NCBI GenBank assembly: GCA_027494135.1
Contig: JAOSJK010000034.1
Location: 1 to 64,000, forward strand
Direction of reading: 5' to 3'
Source of the DNA: Acidimicrobiia bacterium
GTDB taxonomy: Bacteria > Actinomycetota > Acidimicrobiia > IMCC26256 > PALSA-610
Length of the DNA: 64,000 nt
The translations under genes and the position numbers were made by a program. Below are positions 57,850-64,000 of this stretch, piece by piece (positions within the stretch are counted from its first letter, which is position 1; each line of letters opens with the position of its first letter). The notes beneath the pieces are model-generated. The model was not told the origin of the DNA. It searched no databases and saw only the letters and a program-made list of their open reading frames with translations.

Positions 57850-58393
57850 GGCGCCACCAAGACGAGCCGGAGGCCACCGGCCCCCGTGGAGGCGGCGACC
57901 GCTTCGGCGTCCCCTTCGCTGGTCAGGATCGACACGAGCAGGCGGTCGCTCGACAACTCCTCGACGGCGAACACCGTGGCGTTGCGGGCAACCACGGTCG
58001 GCTCCGCCTCGAGGTCGGCCACGTCAGCGGTGCGCACCACGTTCACCCGGTCCCCAGGGGCGAGCCCCCGCGCCGGGTAGGCACCCGGGTCGAGCGCGAG
58101 CCCGACGACGCCGTCGCCGGCGTTGACCGCGGCAGCCTCCGCCACCACCGACGATGTGAACAGCGTGCCTTCGGCCAGGTCCACCAGTGCCACGTGGCCG
58201 ACGAGCCGACTGAGCTGGGAGCTGTCGAGCCGGGCCAGGGTGCCGTCGCTCGACACGTACACGATCCGAACGTCGCTCGAGTCGATGACCTCGCCGCGCT
58301 CGATCCCCGACGCAGCGGCCAAGGCCGGGACCTTCTCCACCGAGCTCAGGTGCCACAACACCGCACCAAGTGCGAACACCACGGTGACCAACA
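57846..58393 (-). pseudogene. CpaB/RcpC-like SAF-domain protein, 5' truncated by IS3
   Basis: A membrane helix remnant (VFALGAVLWHL) leads to a SAF domain (GIERGEVIDSSDVRIVYVSSDG and HVALVDLAEGTLF) and GDGVVGLALDPGAYPARGLA. This is the protein that links the Tad channel to the cell envelope. The coding sequence begins inside the N-terminal helix at the IS3 border, so the true start is lost. A TTG near the border is the only possible replacement start. Confidence 0.75.
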
Positions 58394-58425
58394 GGGACTG
58401 CCGCGCGTTGAGGTGACAAGTTGGG

Positions 58426-59310
58426 TTAGGCGGCGGCTGCCGTCGTTGGGGTCATGATCGTCTCGTACTCGATCGGGGTCAATCGGCCGAGGGCGGCTTG
58501 ACGGCGGCGCTGGTGGTAGGTGCGTTCGATCCAGGTGACGATGGCGATGCGGAGCTCGTCGCGGGTGGCCCAGCGGTGGCGGCGGTCGAGCACGTTCTTC
58601 TGGAGCAGCGCGAAGAACGATTCCATCGCTGCGTTGTCGCTGGCGGAGCCGACCTGGCCCATCGAGCCGACCAGGCCGTGGCGGGCCAGAGCCCGGTGCA
58701 CCTTCCGAGCGCGAAATTGACTGCCCCTGTCCGAATGCAGGATGCAACCCGCGACAAGACCGCCTCGGCGGGCGACGGCCATCTCGATGGCGGCGACCAC
58801 GAGTCGGGCCTTCATGCGGGAATCGATGGCCCACCCGACGATCCGGTTCGAGAACAGGTCCTTGATCGCGCAGCAGTAGAGCTTGCCTTGGTCGGTCCAG
58901 TGCTCGGTGATGTCCGCGACCCAGGTCTGATTCGGGGCATCCGCGGTGAACCTCCGGCGCACCAGATCGTCATGGGATGGCGTACCGGGCTTGGACCGCT
59001 TGCCACGCTTGGGCTTGCCGAACCGGGACCACCAGCCGTTGTCCCGGCAGATCCGCCACACCACCCGGTCCGACACATCCGGGTGATCACCGAGACGGAC
59101 CTCATCCGCGAGGAACCGATACCCGAACTCTGGATCGTCGCGATGTGCGTCGAAGATCGCGTTGGCCAGCCACGCCTCCTCGAACTGGCTGTCGGTGACC
59201 GGCTCGTCGAGCCACCGGTAGTACTGCTGGCGGCAGAGGTTGAGGACCCGGCACGTCACCGTGACGGGGATCCCGTCGACGGCCAACTCACGGACGAGCG
59301 GGAACATCAT
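58426..59310 (-). CDS. IS3-family transposase OrfB, copy 3
   Basis: 294 residues and identical in motif layout to copy 2 (WVADITEHW, LHSDRGSQF, NAAMESFFALL). The frame is open throughout, but its partner orfA carries a frameshift. Confidence 0.9.
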   Translation of the reverse strand: MMFPLVRELAVDGIPVTVTCRVLNLCRQQYYRWLDEPVTDSQFEEAWLANAIFDAHRDDPEFGYRFLADEVRLGDHPDVSDRVVWRICRDNGWWSRFGKPKRGKRSKPGTPSHDDLVRRRFTADAPNQTWVADITEHWTDQGKLYCCAIKDLFSNRIVGWAIDSRMKARLVVAAIEMAVARRGGLVAGCILHSDRGSQFRARKVHRALARHGLVGSMGQVGSASDNAAMESFFALLQKNVLDRRHRWATRDELRIAIVTWIERTYHQRRRQAALGRLTPIEYETIMTPTTAAAA

Positions 59311-59637
59311 TTTCCCGGCAAGTTCGCCTGGGACAGATACGCCGCAGCACGGCGCAGTACCTCGTTCTCCTGCTCGAGGAGCCGGTTGCGCTTCTTGAGC
59401 TCACGCAGCTCAGCGAGCTCCGGACGTGGTCGGGCCCGGTCGGAGTCCTTCGTCCCGGTCGGCACGGGCCAACCAGTTCCGGAGGCACGACTCGGTGATC
59501 CCGAAATCGGCGGCGACATCCTTGATCCGGACACCGGGCTCCCGGCCACGAGCAACCCGGACCACGTCGTCGCGAAACTCCCTCGGATACGGCTTCGGCA
59601 TGGTGAACATCCTCTCAGCGGTGCCTCCCAGCACCAC
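59307..59637 (-). CDS. IS3-family transposase OrfA, copy 3, frameshifted
   Basis: Compared with copy 2, one extra C lies at about 59421 (GAGCTCCGGACG against GAGCTCGGACG). The HTH part reads correctly for ~70 residues, then leaves the frame. The leucine-zipper helix is still encoded in another frame. The shift is either a copy-specific mutation or a sequence error. Confidence 0.85.
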
Positions 59638-59813
59638 AGCTCAGATGTCACCCCCGCGCGCGGCAGTCCCGACCTCCCGCTCGAAGGATTTCTTGATCCG
59701 CGCCGCCGGAATCACCTGGCGGACCTCCCGTTTCCGCGCCCGCTCAGCGCCACCGCGCCGTCGATGCGGTCCTTCGCCGCGCGCTGCGGGCCTTGTCACG
59801 GGCCTACGAGGGC

Positions 59814-60359
59814 ATGGAACGAGATCGAACGCTGTGCTTCACCCCGGTCGACCACCCCGATCCGCGCGTGCAGCGCATCGGGTTCGACCTGACCGACCCG
59901 TACGTCGAGCAGTGCTGGTCCGCTGTGATCGGGCCGAGCTCGACCCTGCTGCTTCGCCGTCTTCCCGCCCTGTGGGTTACGCGAGTGCCCGCCGAGATTG
60001 GTGCCAGTGAGCTGTCGCAGTCGCTGGGCCTCGGCGCCGGCGTGGGCGAGCACAGCCGCTTGGTGAACACTCTGGAGCGGCTCGTCCGATTCGGTCTGGC
60101 CCGACCGGCGCCCGATGGCGCTGGGCTCGACGTGTTCCGCCAGGTGCCCCCACTCAACCCGCGGCAGCTCGCGCGGGTGCCGGAGTGGACCCGTGACACC
60201 CACGAACGGCTCTTCGGTGCCCACCTCGAGCAGATCGACCACCTCGCCCGTCACCAGGTGAACGTCGCGTCGATCACCGCGCGGCTGGACCGCCTGCAAC
60301 ACGGAGCAGGCCACGCAGCCAACAGCGTGACCCCGCACGGTCACGCACTCGGCCGATGA
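59814..60359 (+). CDS. Winged-helix-like replication/partition-type protein, paralogue of 24809-25285
   Basis: 181 residues from the ATG at 59814; an upstream TTG at 59793 is possible and the frame runs back to the IS3 border. SSTLLLRRLPALWV, ASELSQSLGLGAG, RLVNTLERLVRFGLARP and LARVPEWTRDTHERL pattern as a winged-helix protein and match the copy at 24809 by eye. It lies between IS3 copy 3 and the oriT-like hairpin, upstream of the relaxase, so a role in initiation or control of transfer or replication is plausible. Confidence 0.62.
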   Translation: MERDRTLCFTPVDHPDPRVQRIGFDLTDPYVEQCWSAVIGPSSTLLLRRLPALWVTRVPAEIGASELSQSLGLGAGVGEHSRLVNTLERLVRFGLARPAPDGAGLDVFRQVPPLNPRQLARVPEWTRDTHERLFGAHLEQIDHLARHQVNVASITARLDRLQHGAGHAANSVTPHGHALGR

Positions 60360-60449
60360 CCCTCACACGCCGGCACGGCTCCCCCGGAACACCCGAGTCC
60401 CCGCCCGCTCACGTCGCTGCTGAACAGCAGGTCCGGCGCGCACACATTT

Positions 60450-60474
60450 GCAGGTTTCCCTGCGGGAAACCTGC
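60450..60474. other. Perfect 11-bp hairpin upstream of the relaxase: oriT candidate
   Basis: GCAGGTTTCCC - TGC - GGGAAACCTGC is a perfect inverted repeat with a 3-base loop, 24 bases before the relaxase start at 60498. An imperfect second repeat (GGACC...GGTCC) follows it. Such hairpins next to relaxase genes often lie at oriT, but a transcription terminator for the preceding gene or a regulator site is also possible. Confidence 0.5.
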
Positions 60475-60497
60475 TGGACCTCCGCTGGCGGTCCGCG

Positions 60498-63400
60498 GTG
60501 AAGTTCACGGTGACCCCCGCTCGGCGGGGGGCGGGCCGACACCGCCCGCGTCGTCGACGCCATCGTCCGCTACCTCCAGCCACGCCCGAAAGCCCCGGCT
60601 CCAGGCCCGACTCCACCGTCGGCAGCCGGCGGGCCCGAGCGGTACTACGCCGATGGTGGCGAGGAGCCCGGCCGGTGGCTCGGCCGAGCGGCACAGCTCG
60701 CCGGGCTGGTCGGCATGGTGCAGCGCCCCGACTTCGCCGCAGTGCTCGCTGGCCGCGACCCACACACCGACGAGCGGCTGATCACGGCGCAGGGTTCTGC
60801 CGGCCGCCGCCCGACGCTCGGCTCTGGCACCCACACGCGCATCGGCGTGGACGGCGAGCGGCTCTACGGCGTGGCCGACGCCGCGGCAGTACTCGGGGTG
60901 TCGCACCGGGACGTGGAGCGAATGCTCGACGTAGGCACCGCCCTGGCGCTCGGCGGCCTGACAGCGACAACGCGCCCGGTAGCGCCGGTGAGACCTCCCG
61001 AGGGACCACCCTCCCCGGTCCCCGACCCGCAGGGACATCCCGTTGGACCTCCCGCGAGACCTCCCGTTGGACCTCCCGCTGACCCTGTGACCAGCATGTT
61101 CCGCCAACCAGGAGGTTCCTACCTCCTCCCCCTCGTCGAGGACGACGGTTCCCGGTTGGTCCGGGCCGGCGAGCTGGAACGCTGCGCCCAGGCGCGGGAC
61201 GTCGGGGTCGATCCCGACGACATCCGCGCCTTCGGTCACCCAGATGACCAGATCCCGCTGGGCGAAGCCGCTCGACTTGTCGGCCTCACCAAGCAGTACC
61301 TGCGAGGCCTCGCCCGCTACCACGACGAGCACTGCGACGAGATCGCTCGGTCGCTCACCGCCGGTCGCCATCCACGACGGGCATTCCTCGCCGCCCACCG
61401 GGGCACCAACGGCCGCTGGCTGGTCACCCGCGAGCACCTGGCCGAGTTCCTGGAGCGCCGCCGACCACCAGCGGTGCGCGTCGGCTACGACCTCACGTTG
61501 ACCACCGAGAAGTCCCTCGGCGTGCTCGCCCTCCTCGGCGACACAACCACGCGCAAGGCGGTGCTCGGGTCGATACAGGCTGGCAACGACTGGGCGCTCG
61601 GCTGGCTCGAGGACCACGCGGCTGTCGGCCGTGTCGACGGTCGCCAGGTGCCGGGCGAGGGGTGGGTGGTGGCGTCGTTCCGGCACCTCACCTCGCGCGC
61701 GCTCGACCCGTTCCCGCACCACCACAACGTCATCGCCAACACCGTTCGTCTCCCCGACGGCACCCACCGGGCACTCGACGCCCGCGCCCTCTACCAGCAC
61801 GCCCAAGCGGCCTCTGCGCTCGCCACGGCCGAGATGCGCCACCAGCTCTCCAGGCAGCTCGGCGTGCGGTGGCGGCCCGGCCGCAACTCCGGTTGGGAGA
61901 TCGACGGCATCACCAACCGCGTCGTGGGGGAGTTCTCCAAGCGACGCAACGAGATCGACGACGCCCTCCGCGAACTCGAAGAGGAGATCGGTCGCGGGGC
62001 GCACCCCAACGAGATCGAGCACATCGTGCTGCGCACGCGCCCGGCCAAGAACCACACCCCCGCCGACGAGCTCGTTGCCTCGTGGCGCGACCGCGCCGCC
62101 CGACACGGCCTCACGGCCGAAGCGCTCGCCGCGCTCACCGGCCACGAATCCTTCGAGCAGAGCGTCGACACAGCGGCCCTGTTTGCGTCGCTTGCTGCGC
62201 CGGATGGCATCTGCGCGGGAGGGTCGGTGTTCTCCCGCTCCGACGCGCTCGCCGCGACGGCCAGCCATCCCGTCCCTGGCGACGATCCGCAGCCGTTGCT
62301 GTGCGGCGCGCAGCAACTCTTGGAGCTGACCGACCGGTTCCTCGCGTCGCAGCATGTCGTCGCGCTCACCGACGCGGACGATCCGCTCTACACGACCGTC
62401 GAGATGCTCGACGTTCAGGACCGCATCGCCGCCCGGTTCATCAAGGGCTTGCATCGGGGCGCTCACCTCGTCGCCGACACTCACGTCGACGCCACGCCTC
62501 GCGTCACTCGCACCTGACCGACGAGCAACGACGTCTTGTGACCGAGTGGTGCCAGCGCGGCCACCGGTTCCAGGCCGCGATCGGCCGCGCCGGTGCCGGC
62601 AAGACCACCACCGTCGCCGCCTGCGCTGATGCGTGGACCGCCGCCGGTTACCGGGTCGTCGGAGCGGCCGTGAAGGGCGAAGCCACCCGCACCCTCGCCG
62701 CGACGATCGGGATCGAGTGCGAGACCGTCGCCTGGTACCTCGCCCACACCGATCCGCACAACCTCCCGCTCGATGCGCGCACGGTCCTCGTGATCGACGA
62801 GGCGTCCACGTTGTCGGACCGCGACCTCGACGCGCTCATGACCATGGCTGCTACCACGGGTGCGAGCCTCCGGCTCATCGGCGACCCCGCCCAGCACGGC
62901 GCCATCGCAGCGGGCGGCATGTTCCGAGTGCTCTGCGACCGCCATCCGCGCTACACGCCCGAGCTGACCACCACCCACCGGCTCCAAGACCCCCACGACC
63001 GCGCGGCCGCCCAGGCTCTGCGCGAGGGGCGGATCGACGAAGCGTTCGATCAGCTCGCCGCCGCACGGCACCTGCACGTCGTCGGCGACGACCTCACCAT
63101 GTACCGCCACGTCCTCGGCCGCTGGTGGGATGCCCACCGGGAAGGCCTCGACCACCCGATGGTCGACCGGCGCAACAGCACGCGCCGCCAGCTCAACCGG
63201 CTCGCTCACCTCCTACGCCGCGTGAACGGCGAACTTGGGGTGGACGAGATCGCGGCCAGCGGTGACCGCACGTTCGCTGTCGGCGACCGCGTCACCGCCC
63301 GCGCCCCAAACCGCGACCTGCATGTAGATGGCGACCGGCACGCCTACGTGCGCAACGGTGCGCTCGGCACTGTCGTCGCCATCCATGTCGACTGGCGAGA

Positions 63401-63821
63401 CCGCGCTCGCGAGGCGCTCACTGTGGCGTTCGACGGGATCGGCCGCATCGACATCCCCCGCAGCTTCTTCGATCATCACCGCACCCCCGCCGGGCGACCC
63501 GAGGTCGGCATCGACCACGCCTACGCGCTCACGAGCTACGCGGTCCAAGGCTCGACCCGAGACGTCTCAACGAGCCGCGCCGACGCAACCGCCACGCGCG
63601 CTGAGACCTACGTCGACATCACACGCGGCCGCCAGGCCAACCACCTCTACCTCACCGCGGCGACCGACCCCCTCGACGGCGAAGCACTACCCCGCGTGCC
63701 ACCTGCGCCCGCGGACCTCGCGGTCGCGGAGCGCCTGCACCGCTCGACGGGCGAGATGACCGCATGGGAACTCGCTCACCCTGCCAACCGAGCAGAAACC
63801 GATCGAGCGATCGGGTTCTGA
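60498..63821 (+). CDS. TrwC/MobF-type relaxase-helicase, two frameshifts
   Basis: The GTG at 60498 (VKFTVTP) gives a reading that shifts near 60510 in a C run into VVDAIVRYLQPR and ERYYADGGEEPGRWLGRAA, the N-terminal relaxase core with candidate catalytic tyrosines. The three-His motif is FPHHHNVIAN after HLTSRALDP. Near 62500 a second shift leads into a RecD/UvrD-like helicase: Walker A GRAGAGKTTT, Walker B VLVIDEASTLS and the late YVDITRGRQANHLYL. The protein nicks oriT, binds the 5' end and unwinds the strand to be transferred. It is the key gene for mobility. Confidence 0.85.
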
Positions 63822-63891
63822 GCGGCTCGCGGTTGGAGCCCTACTTCGGGCCTACGTAGGCAACTTGACCGACCCACCGCAAGGAGACCCG

Positions 63892-64000
63892 ATGTCCCTC
63901 ACCGAGATCGACACCTCGAACGAAGTGCTCACCATCGAGGAAGCCGCTGCCATCCTGCGCATCAGCCGCAACGCTGCCTACGCCGCCGCGCGGCAGTGGC
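63892..64000 (+). CDS. Excisionase-like HTH protein, cut by the window end
   Basis: The ATG has AAGGAG upstream. The start reads VLTIEEAAAILRISRNAAYA, the MerR/excisionase-type HTH of Xis proteins. An integrase gene is expected shortly downstream, outside this window. This suggests that the right end of the element is near. Confidence 0.65.
   Translation, partial: MSLTEIDTSNEVLTIEEAAAILRISRNAAYAAARQW

Larger units (their letters stand above)
58394..59670 (-). mobile_element. IS3-family insertion sequence, copy 3
   Basis: 1,277 bp with the same GGGACTGCCGCGCG ends as copies 1 and 2. It is nearly identical to copy 2 except for one extra C in orfA. The flanking triplets differ (ACA left, GAC right), so there is no target duplication. 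The left flank is a cut CpaB-like gene, and the right flank a stretch that leads into the winged-helix gene. A deletion between this and another copy or target is likely. Confidence 0.92.

Noticed and set aside
1..64000. CRISPR array, retron or group II intron
   Set aside because: No regularly spaced short repeats, no reverse transcriptase motif (YxDD) and no cas-like genes were seen. The only tandem repeat is the two-unit element at 48359.

Overview
The window looks like part of a large integrative or conjugative element from a high-G+C actinomycete. SCO6880-type transfer proteins, a TrwC-like relaxase-helicase, an actinobacterial Tad pilus locus with a LysM-BTAD protein, and IS3 and IS21 elements all fit Actinomycetota. 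Placement in Acidimicrobiia or a related class is a guess. No rRNA or tRNA gene or CRISPR array was recognised.

Layout, left to right. (1) 1-24,336 is a defence island, almost all on the minus strand. It holds the 3' remnant of a Wadjet locus (JetC end and a broken JetD) cut by IS3 copy 1, and an AbiJ-type fragment cut by the same IS. Next is a two-gene short-Argonaute module (HNH-APAZ effector plus catalytically dead short pAgo), then a PD-(D/E)XK-like nuclease with an unknown partner. A BREX operon follows, in the transcription order brxE-brxA-brxB-brxC-pglX-pglZ-brxL, with brxE split by an IS21 element. (2) 24,809-34,464 holds a winged-helix-type protein, a giant N6-methylase/SNF2 helicase gene split by IS3 copy 2, small conserved genes and the T4SS coupling protein. 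(3) 34,650-39,072 is a plus-strand insert carrying an AAA ATPase and subtilase pair (IetAS-like) and two small genes. (4) 39,134-46,650 encodes the mating-channel proteins (primase-like protein, VirB4, SCO6880-like, VirB6-like, VirB8/TcpC-like, VirB2-like) and a divergent two-domain peptidoglycan hydrolase. (5) 46,665-49,325 is plus-strand cargo: a HigBA-like toxin-antitoxin pair, a gene with an in-frame stop, and a DUF2726-like protein. (6) 49,469-58,393 is a Tad/Flp pilus locus truncated by IS3 copy 3. (7) 59,814-64,000 has a second winged-helix-type protein, a strong hairpin that may be oriT, the relaxase-helicase, and the start of an excisionase-like gene.

The transfer genes would mobilise the element. 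The defence genes sit in blocks between transfer modules, and several have been damaged by insertion sequences. Many otherwise good genes also contain single-base frameshifts, often in short G/C runs. This suggests residual indel errors in the assembly as well as real decay, so frameshifted genes are described here as one locus with the break positions given.
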